The notes under the pieces were generated by a model. It worked only from the letters and a program-made list of their open reading frames with translations. It had not been told where the DNA came from and did no database searches. A stretch of 64,000 nucleotides of DNA from Microbacterium phyllosphaerae. GTDB lineage: Bacteria > Actinomycetota > Actinomycetes > Actinomycetales > Microbacteriaceae. Location of the stretch: contig NZ_JAGIOA010000001.1 of assembly GCF_017876435.1 (NCBI RefSeq), forward strand, positions 868,001 to 932,000, written 5' to 3'. Each line of letters starts with the position of its first letter. The first letter of the stretch is position 1. The position numbers were made by a program, and so were the translations under genes. Positions 50,303-59,926 of the stretch are shown in pieces.

Positions 50303-51337
50303 TCAGTCCTCGTCGACGAGCTCTCCGCGGATGCGACGGAGGTCTTCCATCAGCGACCCGATGAGGATCCAGTGCGTCGAGGCGGGGGGACGGATCACGA
50401 GCGGTGCCGTCAGCGCGGGGATCGCGGACGTGAGGGTCTCGGGCTCAGGCGCCACATCCGCGATCTGCACCGCGAGGCGCACATCGTGGCCCGCTCGACG
50501 CAACTGCTCGGCGATCGCCGTGACTGCGGGCTCCTGGCCGATCGAGTCGTCGTAGTGATCGAAGTAGGCGCGGGTCATGCCGATCGTCTGCGTCACGATC
50601 GGCGAGAGCCGCTCGAGCAGCGCGCGCATCTCGACGAGTTCCTCGCGGTGGGTGGAACGGCGCGGGTTGAGCGTGAGGGACTCCTCGCCGGCCTCGATCG
50701 ACGCCTCTGCGGCATCCTTCATCGGGCGCAGCAGCCGTGCCTCGAGCATGAGCTCCTGCAGTCCCGCGGGCGTCTGCGGCTCGGGCAGGGCGTCGGCCAG
50801 ACGGTCGAGGCTCGCGGCGAGCTCGCTGCCGAGCAGGCCGAGGTCGCGCCGAGCGGGGGCGACGAGCACGGGCGGCACGATCAGCGCGTTGACGACGATG
50901 CCGATCACGACCCCGATCAGGGTCTCGACGATGCGGGCGAGGGCGTAGTCGGGGGTCGACCCGAGGGCGAGCACGAGCATCGCCGAGATCGCGACCTGGT
51001 TGCCGGTACCCGGCGTCGCCCGCAACGCCCACGCGACGAGCATGGCCACGACGATCGCGAGCAGCACGATCCAGCTCGGCGATCCGAGCAGCAGCCCGAG
51101 CAGGACGGCGATGATCACGCCGGCGATCACGCCGATGCTGCGCTCGAGCGCCTTCGACAGAGACTGGTTGACGCTGGGCTGCACGACGAGCAGGGCCGCG
51201 ATCGCGGCGAAGACCGGCAGTTGACCCGGCACGACCCAGCCCGCGAGCATCCACGCGGCGATCGTCGCCGCCGCGGACTTCACCACCTGCAGCAGGGGTG
51301 AGCGCTTGGAGGCGCGGATCGCGGCATGGATGCGCAT
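50303..51337 (-). CDS. FUSC family membrane transporter
   Basis: Protein of 344 residues with about six helices in the N-terminal 150 residues (AATIAAWMLAGWVVPGQLPVFAAIAALLVVQPS, shortened to its key words: AAWMLAGW, LLVVQPS) and a long helical cytoplasmic part. The pattern matches FUSC/aromatic acid exporter-like proteins. It probably exports small aromatic or amphipathic molecules. It is divergent from the SRPBCC gene. Confidence 0.82.
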   Translation of the reverse strand: MRIHAAIRASKRSPLLQVVKSAAATIAAWMLAGWVVPGQLPVFAAIAALLVVQPSVNQSLSKALERSIGVIAGVIIAVLLGLLLGSPSWIVLLAIVVAMLVAWALRATPGTGNQVAISAMLVLALGSTPDYALARIVETLIGVVIGIVVNALIVPPVLVAPARRDLGLLGSELAASLDRLADALPEPQTPAGLQELMLEARLLRPMKDAAEASIEAGEESLTLNPRRSTHREELVEMRALLERLSPIVTQTIGMTRAYFDHYDDSIGQEPAVTAIAEQLRRAGHDVRLAVQIADVAPEPETLTSAIPALTAPLVIRPPASTHWILIGSLMEDLRRIRGELVDED

Positions 51338-51453
51338 GCGACCAACGCTACTCGGAAGCGCCCCCGCTCGACCGAGAAGTCAACCCCATCGCGCATGTGC
51401 GGCGACCGGCGCTGAATGGGACGACACGAACGACGAGCAGTGAGGAGCATCAC

Positions 51454-51909
51454 ATGGTGCAGATCATCGAGACCATCGACGTCCACGTTCCGATCGACGT
51501 CGCCTACAACCAGTGGACGCAGTTCGAGAGCTTCCCGGAGTTCCTCGACGAGGTCGAGTCCATCCGCCAGATCGACGACACCCACAACCGGTGGATCGTG
51601 AAGGTCGGCGGCGCGACGCGCGAGTTCGACGCCGAGATCACCGAGCAGCACCCTGACGAACGGGTCGCCTGGAAGAGCGTCGGCGGCGACACGGAGCATG
51701 CGGGCGTCGTGACGTTCCACAAGATCGAGGACCTCACGACCCGCGTGACGGTGCAGATCGACTGGGAGCCCGAAGGGTTGCTCGAGAAGGTCGGAGCGCT
51801 CGTCGGTGCGGGGTCGCACGCGGTGAAGAAGGACCTGAAGAACTTCAAGGAGTTCATGGAGAAGCGCGGTGCCGAGACCGGCGCGTGGCGCGGCGACGTG
51901 AAGGCCTGA
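51454..51909 (+). CDS. SRPBCC family protein (polyketide cyclase-like)
   Basis: Protein of 151 residues with the single-domain START-like pattern: IIETIDVHVPIDVAYNQWTQF, then FPEFLDEVESI and WKSVGGDTEHAGVVTFHKI. Such proteins bind lipids or other hydrophobic small molecules. GAGGAG at 51442-51447 is six bases before the ATG. The C-terminal KNFKEFMEKRGAETGAW is a helix that often closes the pocket. Ligand unknown. Confidence 0.83.
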   Translation: MVQIIETIDVHVPIDVAYNQWTQFESFPEFLDEVESIRQIDDTHNRWIVKVGGATREFDAEITEQHPDERVAWKSVGGDTEHAGVVTFHKIEDLTTRVTVQIDWEPEGLLEKVGALVGAGSHAVKKDLKNFKEFMEKRGAETGAWRGDVKA

Positions 51910-52069
51910 CAGACCCCAGGTGAGGGGCTCGAACGGCGGTAGTCCCCGCTGTCGTTCGGGCCCCGTTCTGTGCGCCCGAGCGATCGGACTCGCAAAGATA
52001 GGGCATCCTCCCGATGTCGGCGTGGCACCTCAGAGCGGAGTGTAGGGACATCCCGACCGAGGAGATGTC

Positions 52070-52369
52070 ATGTACGAGCACCCCTATCTCGCCTACACGG
52101 TGACCGAGTACGAGCAGGAGCGGATCCAGAGAGCGGCCGAGCGGCGTCGCTTCCTCGCGGAGCACGCCGACCAGATCGTCCCTCGGGCCGCTGGCCCGTT
52201 CCGGAGAGCAGGACAGCGGATGCTGCGCGCGATCATCGGTGCACGCGCCGCTGCCCCGGATGCCGCCGCACCGGCCGACCGGCGGGCTGACGTGCCTGCC
52301 GACCGGCAGGCTGCCGCATCCGCCGACTGTGATGCCGCCTTGCGGTGCGAACCCGTCGCGGCGAGGTGA
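52070..52369 (+). CDS. Small hypothetical basic protein
   Basis: About 99 residues with an N-terminal EHPYLAYTVTEYEQERIQRAAERRR helix and a C-terminal low-complexity part with repeated PADR words. CGAGGAGATGTC precedes the ATG. No domain recognised. It lies between the SRPBCC and LuxR-type regulator genes. The tail coincides with DNA-level repeats (GCCGACCGGC), so the C-terminus may be poorly conserved. Confidence 0.5.
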   Translation: MYEHPYLAYTVTEYEQERIQRAAERRRFLAEHADQIVPRAAGPFRRAGQRMLRAIIGARAAAPDAAAPADRRADVPADRQAAASADCDAALRCEPVAAR

Positions 52370-52437
52370 GTTCCACTCTGCCGACGGCAGACGCGCACAG
52401 ACCCCTGAATGTCGGACGGGGGTGGGACGATGAATCC

Positions 52438-55323
52438 ATGCCCCCATCCGCCCCGAGCGCCACGATGGTCGGCCGCGAGGTCGAGCTGGCGATCGTGCGC
52501 GGGTTCTTCGACCAGGTGGTCGAAGGGGTCCCGATCGCGGTGCTCGTCGAGGGCGAGGCGGGCATCGGCAAGTCGCGTCTGCTGCGCGAGTTCGGTGCCG
52601 AGGTCGCGAACCGGGCCGACGTCCACGTCGGCTGGTGTCTCGACCTCGGGGCATCGCGCACCCCGTTCGGACCGTTGACCGGCATCCTGCGCTCGATCGT
52701 CGCGCGAATGGGTGCGGATCGTGTGCGTGACGAGCTCGGCGTCGGCGTCGAGGCGCTGGGCATGCTGCTGCCCGAGCTCAACCCCACCGAGCGCTCGCAG
52801 ACCAGTCCCGACCGGTTGCGCGACGCGATCGCATCGCTCATCGAGGCCGCCGCAGAACTGGCTCCGCAGGTGCTGGTGGTCGAAGACCTGCACTGGGCCG
52901 ACGAGTCGACTCTCGCGCTCCTCTCCTTCCTGCTGCGCACGCTCGCCCGAGGGCGCATTCTGCTCGTGCTCACCTGCCGTTCCGACGACGTGCGCCGCGG
53001 CGACGCGGTGAGCCGGTTCATCGGCGAGTCGACCCGCGCGCGCCTCCTCGAGCGGGTCGCCGTCGAGAGGCTCGCGACGGCATCGGTGCGGCAGCTCGCC
53101 GAAGCGATCACCGGAGAGCCGCTCAGCGACACCGCGCTCGAACGGATCCAGGAGCGCGCAGAGGGCGTGCCGTTCTTCGTCGAGGAGATCGCCGGATGCT
53201 CGGCCGGTCCCCTTCCCGGCAGTCTGCGCGATCTGCTGCTCGCCCGGTTCGACCGGCTCGGCGACGATGCGAGAGGCGTCGTGCAGGTCGTGTCCGGGGC
53301 AGAGCGTCCTCTGACGCATCCGCTGGTCACGCAGCTCGCCGGCCTGCCCGAGGCGCGGCTCGATGAGGCGATCCGCGAGGCGACGATGAGCGGCATCCTC
53401 GTCGTGGTCGACGATGACTATCGATTCCGGCACGCGCTGCTGCGCGAGGCCGTGCACGACGACCTGCTCCCCGGTGAGCGGGCACGCCTGCATCGCGCCT
53501 ACGCCGAGACCCTCGAAGAGAACTGCACCGGCACCGACAGCGGCGACCCCGCAGCCCTCGCGTATCACTGGCAGCTCGCGCAAGACGACCGGCGTGCGCT
53601 CGCCGCAGCCGTCACCGCGATGCTCGACGCCAAGTCACGGTTCGCCTTCGCCAGTGCCGCGCGATTCGGCGAACTCGCCCTCGACCTGTGGATCCGGGTA
53701 CCCGACGCGGCGAGCGTCGTCGAGGTCGAGCGGTTCGAACTGCTTCGCACTCTCGGCTCGGTGCTGCGCAACGCCGGCGACGGCGAGCGTGCGCTCGCGG
53801 TGGTCAACGTCGCCCTCGGCGAGGTCGACCCCGAGACGGTCGACCCGCGCACGCACGCGAGGCTGCTGCGCGACAAGGCGTACTACATGATGAACCTCGG
53901 GCGGGAGGGATCGATCCCCCTGTTGCAGCAGGCGCTCGCCGCCCTCGACGGCAGAGTCAACGACGATCGGCTGCGCGCGTCGATCCTCAATCAGCTGGCG
54001 AGCAGATACATGATCGCGGGGCGGCTCGACGAGGCGATCACGCTGGCGATCGAGGCCGGAGACCGTGCGGCGAGGGCGGGATCCGATGACGAGGCGTCCA
54101 TCGCTGCGAACGTCCGCGGCGGTGCCCGTGCGCACCTCGGCGATCTCGAGGCAGGGCACCGCGAGTACGCGCTCGCCCTGCAGCTGGCGAAGGGCACGAA
54201 CGCCGAGATGCGATACCGGGTCAACTACTCCGATCTGCTGGGGCTGCTCGGGCGCTACCGCGATGCGGTGCAGGTCGCCGAAGACGGCCTCGCTCCGGCG
54301 CGCGCATTCGGCGTCGAGCGGACGACCGGCGCCCTGATGACCCAGAACATGGCGGTGCCGCTTCTCGAGATGGGCGAGATCGACCGCGTCGAGGGGATGC
54401 TGGCGCGCGAGCTCTCCCAGCGGACGCTGCGCATCTCGCACATGTACTCCACGATGACGCGCGTCCGCGTGCTGTCGTGGCGGGGCAGGCACGAGCAGGC
54501 GGCCGAGATCGTACGCGAGTGGCATCCGTCGTTCGAGGAGACCGGACGCGTCGAACGGCAGATCTGGTACGACGAGGTGATGATGCGGGTCGCCGTCGCC
54601 GAGGGGCGCAACGATCACGCGCGCGCTCTCGCCGAGGTCAGGGCGATGCTCGCCGATGACGGGCCGGTGTTCCTCCACCAGCGACGGCTTCTCCTCGAGG
54701 CGGGGTGGATGATCGCCGAACTCCGCGCATCCGGCGTCGATGTCGGTGAAGCCGTCGGTGAGGTGCGATCAGCCTGGTCGGCGCAGCCGACCCAGCTGCT
54801 CGATGACACCTGGTGGTCGATCCTCGACGCGCTGCTCTCTCCGTCGATCCCCGCACTGCGTGCGGCTGTCGATCTCGCCGACGGCGACGATGTGCCGGTG
54901 ACGGTCCGGGTGACGACCCGGCTCGAGCTCGCGCGTCTGCTCGTCGACACGGGAGAGCGCACCGAGGCAGCCTCCGTTCTGGCCCACGCGCTCGCCGAGG
55001 CGGAGCGGCTCGGGCACGTGCCGTTGACTCAGGCCGTCGGGGCATTCTCGGTCGCGGCCGGCCTCGCCGCAGCATCCGATCCCTCCCGTGCCGTCGCGGA
55101 ATCCGACCCCCTCACCTCGCGTGAGGGGCAGGTTCTCGCGCTGATCGCCGAGGGCCTGAGCAACCGGCAGATCGGCGAGCGGCTGTTCATCAGTGCGAAG
55201 ACGGTGAGCGTGCACGTGTCGGCCGTGCTGCGCAAGCTCGGTGTCAGCACACGCACAGAAGCGGCGGTTCTGCAGCAGAAGTCGGCGTTCGCGGCATTCG
55301 GTCAGCCTGTCGTGGTACGTTGA
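52438..55323 (+). CDS. Large LuxR-type regulator with AAA ATPase domain
   Basis: Protein of 961 residues of the LAL (large ATP-binding LuxR) type. Walker [12 protein letters not shown] is at 39-49 and Walker B-like [10 protein letters not shown] follows. A long helical, TPR-like region fills the middle. A C-terminal LuxR helix-turn-helix reads [26 protein letters not shown] and [19 protein letters not shown]. Such proteins activate genes in response to a ligand bound by the middle part. No clear target is nearby; the following cold-shock gene is probably a separate unit. Confidence 0.9.
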   Translation: MPPSAPSATMVGREVELAIVRGFFDQVVEGVPIAVLVEGEAGIGKSRLLREFGAEVANRADVHVGWCLDLGASRTPFGPLTGILRSIVARMGADRVRDELGVGVEALGMLLPELNPTERSQTSPDRLRDAIASLIEAAAELAPQVLVVEDLHWADESTLALLSFLLRTLARGRILLVLTCRSDDVRRGDAVSRFIGESTRARLLERVAVERLATASVRQLAEAITGEPLSDTALERIQERAEGVPFFVEEIAGCSAGPLPGSLRDLLLARFDRLGDDARGVVQVVSGAERPLTHPLVTQLAGLPEARLDEAIREATMSGILVVVDDDYRFRHALLREAVHDDLLPGERARLHRAYAETLEENCTGTDSGDPAALAYHWQLAQDDRRALAAAVTAMLDAKSRFAFASAARFGELALDLWIRVPDAASVVEVERFELLRTLGSVLRNAGDGERALAVVNVALGEVDPETVDPRTHARLLRDKAYYMMNLGREGSIPLLQQALAALDGRVNDDRLRASILNQLASRYMIAGRLDEAITLAIEAGDRAARAGSDDEASIAANVRGGARAHLGDLEAGHREYALALQLAKGTNAEMRYRVNYSDLLGLLGRYRDAVQVAEDGLAPARAFGVERTTGALMTQNMAVPLLEMGEIDRVEGMLARELSQRTLRISHMYSTMTRVRVLSWRGRHEQAAEIVREWHPSFEETGRVERQIWYDEVMMRVAVAEGRNDHARALAEVRAMLADDGPVFLHQRRLLLEAGWMIAELRASGVDVGEAVGEVRSAWSAQPTQLLDDTWWSILDALLSPSIPALRAAVDLADGDDVPVTVRVTTRLELARLLVDTGERTEAASVLAHALAEAERLGHVPLTQAVGAFSVAAGLAAASDPSRAVAESDPLTSREGQVLALIAEGLSNRQIGERLFISAKTVSVHVSAVLRKLGVSTRTEAAVLQQKSAFAAFGQPVVVR

Positions 55324-55358
55324 GCGAGCGCGTGTGTCGGACGTTCCGTCACGGCGCA

Positions 55359-55374
55359 GGCCGCGAAAGCGGCC
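55359..55374. other. GNRA tetraloop hairpin before the cold-shock gene
   Basis: GGCCGC pairs with GCGGCC around a GAAA loop. It lies 26 bases before the cold-shock ATG, in a leader that ends in an A-rich GAAAACAGAAAGTAGAAAAC segment. It could be a terminator stem for the LuxR-type gene without T run, or a structure in the cold-shock leader. Confidence 0.45.
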
Positions 55375-55399
55375 GTTGAAAACAGAAAGTAGAAAACAC

Positions 55400-55603
55400 A
55401 TGGCCACTGGCACTGTGAAATGGTTCAACGCGGAAAAGGGCTTCGGCTTCATCGCTCCCGATGACGGCACGGACGACCTTTTCGCCCACTACTCGGCAAT
55501 CGCCGGCTCCGGTTTCAAGGAGCTCCGCGAGAACCAGAAGGTCGAATTCGACGCTGAGCGTGGCCCCAAGGGCATGCAGGCGGCGAACATCCGCGCTCTC
55601 TGA
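55400..55603 (+). CDS. Cold-shock protein
   Basis: Single cold-shock domain of 67 residues. RNP1 KGFGFI and the RNP2-like DLFAHYSAI are present and the start is [13 protein letters not shown]. It binds single-stranded RNA and DNA and melts RNA structure. A strong terminator follows at 55622. The ribosome site is weak but the leader is A-rich, as in many csp genes. Confidence 0.92.
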   Translation: MATGTVKWFNAEKGFGFIAPDDGTDDLFAHYSAIAGSGFKELRENQKVEFDAERGPKGMQAANIRAL

Positions 55604-55621
55604 GCGCGCGCTGACTTCCTG

Positions 55622-55655
55622 AAGCCGGCCGGATCCTCACGGATCCGGCCGGCTT
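55622..55655 (+). terminator. Strong rho-independent terminator
   Basis: Perfect 15-base arms (55622-55636 and 55641-55655, AAGCCGGCCGGATCC and its complement) flank a TCAC loop and are followed by TTC. It ends the cold-shock transcript. Confidence 0.85.
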
Positions 55656-55690
55656 TCTGCATGCCCTGGGGTCTTCGCGCGGATGCCGGT

Positions 55691-55816
55691 GCGGGGCCGT
55701 TCTGCATCCGAACCCGGTGCGGGGCCAGTTCTGCATCCGATTCGCCTGTCCGCGATGCGCAACTGGCCCCGCCCAAACGCGCGATGCGCAACTGGCCCCG
55801 CCCAAACGCGCGATGC
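55691..55816. repeat. Array of direct and inverted repeats
   Basis: A 29-base unit beginning CGCGATGCGCAACTGGCC is repeated at 55751, 55780 and (partly) 55809. Two earlier copies of GCGGGGCCAGTTCTGCATCC-type sequence (55691 and 55719 areas) are nearly its reverse complement, so long hairpins can form. No coding sense is visible. The same GCGGGG and GATGC words occur at 30.9 kb. Confidence 0.75.
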
Positions 55817-55841
55817 ACAGCTTCCCAGGGGCACCCCGAGA

Positions 55842-55860
55842 TGAGGCTTGCCTAACTTTC
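55842..55860. promoter_or_regulatory. DtxR/IdeR-like iron box 1
   Basis: TGAGGCTTGCCTAACTTTC (reverse GAAAGTTAGGCAAGCCTCA) matches the iron-box consensus TTAGGTTAGGCTAACCTAA in its central GTTAGGC and CC words. It lies in the control region of the iron-siderophore operon. Confidence 0.6.
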
Positions 55861-55862
55861 TG

Positions 55863-55881
55863 TTAGATTAGGCCAGGCTTA
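55863..55881. promoter_or_regulatory. DtxR/IdeR-like iron box 2
   Basis: TTAGATTAGGCCAGGCTTA follows box 1 after two bases and matches the same consensus in TTAG-TTAGGC and CTTA. Two stacked boxes upstream of a ferric siderophore transporter suggest repression by an iron-loaded DtxR/IdeR protein. Confidence 0.65.
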
Positions 55882-55939
55882 CCAAAGCCCAGGCGCCTCT
55901 CTGCGCCGCACCCCCAATCCCAACCCGAAGGGAATGCCT

Positions 55940-56974
55940 GTGCGCACCTCTCGTCTCATCGCCGCCGGTGTCGCCGCGGCCCTCGCCATCGGCCTCACCG
56001 CCTGCGCGACGCCCGCCGCCGACAACGGATCCGACTCGGCCGGCGGCAACCCGGCCGACGACAGCGCCTTCCCCGTCACGATCGAGCACGTGTTCGGCGA
56101 GACGACCATCGAGACCAAGCCCGAGCGCGTCGCGACGATCGCGTGGGCCAACCACGAGGTTCCCCTCGCCCTCGGCATCGTGCCGGTCGGCATGAGCAAG
56201 GCGACGTGGGGCGACGACGACGACAACGGCATCCTGCCCTGGGTCGAGGAGAAGCTCGACGAGCTCGGCGGCGACGAGCCCGTGCTCTTCGACGAGTCCG
56301 ACGGCATCGACTACGAGGCCGTCGCCGACACGAACCCCGACGTCATCCTCGCCTCGTACTCCGGCCTGACGCAGGAGGAGTACGACACCCTCTCCAAGAT
56401 CGCACCGGTCGTCGCCTACCCCGAGGTCGCCTGGGGCACCCCGGTCGACGAGATGATCGAGATGAACTCGAAGGCACTCGGCCTCGAGGCTCAGGGCGAG
56501 GCCCTGATCGAGGACCTGCACGCCGATGCCGAGGCCGCCCTCGAAGAGAACAGCGTCCTCAAGGACAAGAAGGTCCTGTTCGCCTACGTCGACCCGAGCG
56601 ACCTGAGCCAGGTCGGCTACTACACCGCGATCGACACGCGTCCCGGATACCTGCACGACGACCTCGGCCTTCCGCTGCCGTCGATCGTCGAGGAGAACGC
56701 CGACAGCGACCAGTTCTACCTGACGGTCAGCGCTGAAGAGGCCGACAAGTTCGACGACGTCGACGTGTTCGTGACCTACGGCGACGAGTCGCTCATCGCG
56801 ACGCTGCAGGCCGACCCGCTGCTGTCGAAGATCCCGGCCATCGCCGAGGGCCGCATCGCGATCCTCCCGGATGCCACTCCCATCGCCGCGTCGGCGAACC
56901 CGTCGCCGCTGTCGATCCCGTGGGGTCTCTCCGACTACCTCGCTCTGCTGGCAGCACCGCTCGCCGCGAAGTGA
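55940..56974 (+). CDS. Iron-siderophore ABC transporter substrate-binding lipoprotein
   Basis: Binding protein of 344 residues with a signal peptide and lipobox LTAC. The TroA/FepB-type fold shows VFGETTIETKPERVATIAWANHEV split into two strands, ILASYSGLTQEEYDTL and IAPVVAYPEVAWG. GTG at 55940 is preferred because AAGGGA lies six bases upstream; the ATG at 55934 would be too close. It captures ferric siderophores outside the membrane and is the first gene of the uptake operon behind two iron boxes. Confidence 0.88.
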   Translation: MRTSRLIAAGVAAALAIGLTACATPAADNGSDSAGGNPADDSAFPVTIEHVFGETTIETKPERVATIAWANHEVPLALGIVPVGMSKATWGDDDDNGILPWVEEKLDELGGDEPVLFDESDGIDYEAVADTNPDVILASYSGLTQEEYDTLSKIAPVVAYPEVAWGTPVDEMIEMNSKALGLEAQGEALIEDLHADAEAALEENSVLKDKKVLFAYVDPSDLSQVGYYTAIDTRPGYLHDDLGLPLPSIVEENADSDQFYLTVSAEEADKFDDVDVFVTYGDESLIATLQADPLLSKIPAIAEGRIAILPDATPIAASANPSPLSIPWGLSDYLALLAAPLAAK

Positions 56975-57006
56975 CCTTCGGCGTCACCCTCGCGCACTGA
57001 ATTCCC

Positions 57007-58050
57007 GTGACCGCTGTCACCATCCCCACGCCGGGCACCGCAGACCTGCGGCGCCCGGCGTGGGCGCGCTCGCTCTGGCTGCTCGTCGGAGTGGGTGTGC
57101 TGCTCGTGCTCTGCATCCTGTCCATCTGCTTCGGCGTGCGCGCTGTGAGCATCGACGACATCTTCGCCGCACTCGCGGGGCAGGATGACACGCTCGCTCA
57201 GGCGGCGATCATCAAGCGGCTCCCGCGCACCGTGCTCGCGATCCTCGTCGGTGCCGCTCTCGCGCTCTCGGGCGCGACGATGCAGGCGGTCACCCGCAAC
57301 CCGATCGCCGACCCCGGCATCCTCGGCGTCTCGAACGGCGCCTCGCTCGCGGTGGTGCTCGGTCTCGCCTTCCTCGGTCTGACCGATGCGTACAGCCAGA
57401 TGGCCCTCGCGATCATCGGCGCCGCCCTCGCCGCCGCCTTCGTCTACACGGTCGGCTCGCTCGGACGCGGTGGCGCGACCCCCCTCAAGCTCGCGTTGGC
57501 GGGTGCCGCCACCTCGGCGGCGTTCGCCTCGCTCATCAGCGCGGTCATGCTGCCGCGCGTCGACCTGCTGCAGGCCTTCCAGTCCTGGCAGATCGGCGGA
57601 GTCGGCGGTGCCGAATGGCCGCGCATCGCGATCACCGCTCCCGTGCTCGCGCTCGGCGCACTCATCTGCTTCGTGAGCGCCCGCGGTATGAACTCCCTCG
57701 CGCTCGGCGACGACATGGCCAAGGGGCTGGGGGAGCACGTGTTCCGCACGCGCCTCGTCTCAGCGGTCGGCGCGGTGATCCTCGCCGGTGCCGCCACTGC
57801 GATCGCCGGGCCCATCGGCTTCGTCGGTCTCGTGATCCCACACGTGTGCCGGATGCTGATCGGCACCGACCACCGCTGGCTGCTGCCGTTCTCAGCTCTG
57901 GCCGGCTCCGCCCTGCTGCTCGCGAGCGACATCGTCGGCCGTGTCATCGCTCCGTCGTCGGAGGAGATCCAGGTCGGCATCATCACCGCGATCATCGGCG
58001 CCCCGTTCTTCATCTGGATCGTCCGTCGTCAGAAGGTGCGTGAACTGTGA
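57007..58050 (+). CDS. FecCD-type iron-siderophore permease
   Basis: Channel subunit of 347 residues with about nine to ten helices. The family words RLPRTVLAILVGAALALSGATMQAVTRNPIADPGILGVSNGA (only the key parts LPRT, GATMQ, NPIADP and GISNGA-like named here) and SPIGFVGLVIPH-type PIGFVGLVIPHVCR are present. GTG at 57007 follows the binding-protein stop after 32 bases. It pairs with the next permease. Confidence 0.9.
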   Translation: MTAVTIPTPGTADLRRPAWARSLWLLVGVGVLLVLCILSICFGVRAVSIDDIFAALAGQDDTLAQAAIIKRLPRTVLAILVGAALALSGATMQAVTRNPIADPGILGVSNGASLAVVLGLAFLGLTDAYSQMALAIIGAALAAAFVYTVGSLGRGGATPLKLALAGAATSAAFASLISAVMLPRVDLLQAFQSWQIGGVGGAEWPRIAITAPVLALGALICFVSARGMNSLALGDDMAKGLGEHVFRTRLVSAVGAVILAGAATAIAGPIGFVGLVIPHVCRMLIGTDHRWLLPFSALAGSALLLASDIVGRVIAPSSEEIQVGIITAIIGAPFFIWIVRRQKVREL

Positions 58051-59129
58051 GCACCATCGACCGGGCTGCGGCCCAGACCCCGTCGGCATCCGACAGTCGA
58101 GGCGACCAGGTCGCGGCGATCATCGCCGGCCGTCGTTCCCGCCATCGTCGCCACGCGGTCGCCACGATCGTGCTCGGCGTGCTGCTGGTGGTCCTGTTCG
58201 CCGTGGCACTGATGATCGGCAACACGTTCTACCCGCTCGACGAGGTCATCCGCGTCATCCTGGGCCAGACGGTGCCCGGAGCATCCTTCACGGTCGGCGA
58301 GCTGCGGCTCCCGCGGGCGGTGCTCGCGATCCTCTCGGGCTTCGCGTTCGGCATCGCCGGCGTCTCGTTCCAGACCCTGCTGCGCAATCCGCTCGCGTCG
58401 CCCGACATCATCGGCATCTCGAACGGCGCCGGGGCTGCGGCCGTCGTGGGGATCGTCGTGCTCTCGCTCAACGGACCCGTCGTCTCGCTGATGGCCCTCG
58501 GCGGCGCGATCCTCACCGCAGGGATCATCTATCTGCTGTCGATCAAGAACGGCTTCGCCGGCACCCGGCTGATCCTGATCGGCATCGGCGTCGCGGCGAT
58601 GCTGCAGAGCATCATCTCGTACATGCTGTCGCGCGCGGCGAGCTGGGACATCCAGACGGCGATGCAGTGGCTCACCGGCAGCCTGAACAACGCCTCGTGG
58701 GAGCGCGTGCTCCCTCTCGCGATCGCCGCTGCCGTCATCCTGCCGCTCATGCTCTCGAACGGCAGGGCGCTCGGAGCGCTGCAGCTGGGCGACGACTCGG
58801 CATCCGGACTGGGCGTGCGGGTGAACCGCACCCGCCTGCTGTTCATCCTCGGGGCGGTCGCGCTGCTCGCCTTCGCGACCGCCGCCACCGGACCCATCGC
58901 GTTCGTCGCCTTCATGGCGGGCCCGATCGCCGCGCGCATCACCGGCCCCGGCGCGAACCTGCTCGTCCCGAGCGCGTTCATCGGCGCCGTCCTGGTGCTC
59001 GGCGGTGACCTGATCGGCCAGTTCGCGTTCGGAGAGCGCTACCCGGTCGGCGTCATCACGGGTGTGCTCGGCGCTCCGTACCTGATCTATCTGCTCATCC
59101 GCACCAACCGCTCGGGAGGCTCCCTGTGA
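58047..59129 (+). CDS. FecCD-type iron-siderophore permease, second subunit
   Basis: Partner channel of 360 residues. It shows LRLPRAVLAILSGFAFGIAG, SFQTLLRNPLASPDIIGISNGA (split: NPLASPD, IGISNGA) and PIAFVAFMAGPIA. The first 45 residues are a polar cytoplasmic extension. GTG at 58047 overlaps the previous stop by four bases. Its end overlaps the ATPase start by four bases. Confidence 0.9.
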   Translation: MSTIDRAAAQTPSASDSRGDQVAAIIAGRRSRHRRHAVATIVLGVLLVVLFAVALMIGNTFYPLDEVIRVILGQTVPGASFTVGELRLPRAVLAILSGFAFGIAGVSFQTLLRNPLASPDIIGISNGAGAAAVVGIVVLSLNGPVVSLMALGGAILTAGIIYLLSIKNGFAGTRLILIGIGVAAMLQSIISYMLSRAASWDIQTAMQWLTGSLNNASWERVLPLAIAAAVILPLMLSNGRALGALQLGDDSASGLGVRVNRTRLLFILGAVALLAFATAATGPIAFVAFMAGPIAARITGPGANLLVPSAFIGAVLVLGGDLIGQFAFGERYPVGVITGVLGAPYLIYLLIRTNRSGGSL

Positions 59130-59926
59130 CCGAGGCGCACACTCTGACGGCCGACGCCGTCACCCTCGCCTACGGCGACCGCACGATCATCGAGAACCTC
59201 GATCTCGAGATCGCCCCCGGCAAGATCACGACGATCGTCGGAGCGAACGGATGCGGCAAGTCGACGCTGCTGCGCTCGCTCGCTCGCCTGCTCTCGCCGA
59301 CCGCCGGTCAGGTCGTGCTCGACGGCAAGTCGGTGCACGCGCGCCCGACCAAGGAGGTCGCGCGCATCCTCGGCCTGCTGCCGCAGTCGCCGGTGGCTCC
59401 CGAGGGCATCGCCGTCGCCGACCTCGTCGGGCGCGGCCGGCATCCGCATCAGAAGATGCTCGCCCGCTGGAGCGCGCACGACTACGAGGTCGTGGCGGAT
59501 GCTCTCGCGGCGACCGGCACCACCGAGCTCGCCGACCGCAGTGTCGACGAGCTGTCGGGCGGCCAGCGTCAGCGCGTGTGGATCGCGATGGCGCTCGCGC
59601 AGGAGACCGACATCCTGCTGCTCGACGAGCCGACCACGTTCCTCGACGTCGCTCATCAGGTCGAGGTGCTCGACCTGCTCACCGACCTGAGCGTCTCGCG
59701 CGGCACCACGATCGTCATGGTGCTGCACGACCTCAATCTCGCGGCGCGCTACTCCGACGAGCTCGTCGCGATGAAGGACGGCCGTGTGCACGTCACCGGC
59801 ACCCCGCAGGATGTCGTGACCGCGCAGCACGTCGAAGAGGTCTTCGGCCTCGCGAACCAGATCACCATCGACCCCGTCTCGGGTAAGCCGATGGTCACCC
59901 CGATCGGAAGGCATCATGTCCGCTGA
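59126..59926 (+). CDS. Iron-siderophore ABC transporter ATP-binding protein
   Basis: ATPase of 266 residues with Walker A GANGCGKST at 39-47, signature LSGGQRQRVWIAMALAQ and Walker B ILLLDEPTTFLD. It powers the two FecCD channels. GTG at 59126 overlaps the permease stop. The last bases overlap the SIP gene by 11 nt. Confidence 0.92.
   Translation: MTEAHTLTADAVTLAYGDRTIIENLDLEIAPGKITTIVGANGCGKSTLLRSLARLLSPTAGQVVLDGKSVHARPTKEVARILGLLPQSPVAPEGIAVADLVGRGRHPHQKMLARWSAHDYEVVADALAATGTTELADRSVDELSGGQRQRVWIAMALAQETDILLLDEPTTFLDVAHQVEVLDLLTDLSVSRGTTIVMVLHDLNLAARYSDELVAMKDGRVHVTGTPQDVVTAQHVEEVFGLANQITIDPVSGKPMVTPIGRHHVR

Noticed and set aside
55751..55816. CRISPR-like regular repeats
   Set aside because: Copies are adjacent at 29-base steps with no unique spacers, and no cas gene is nearby.
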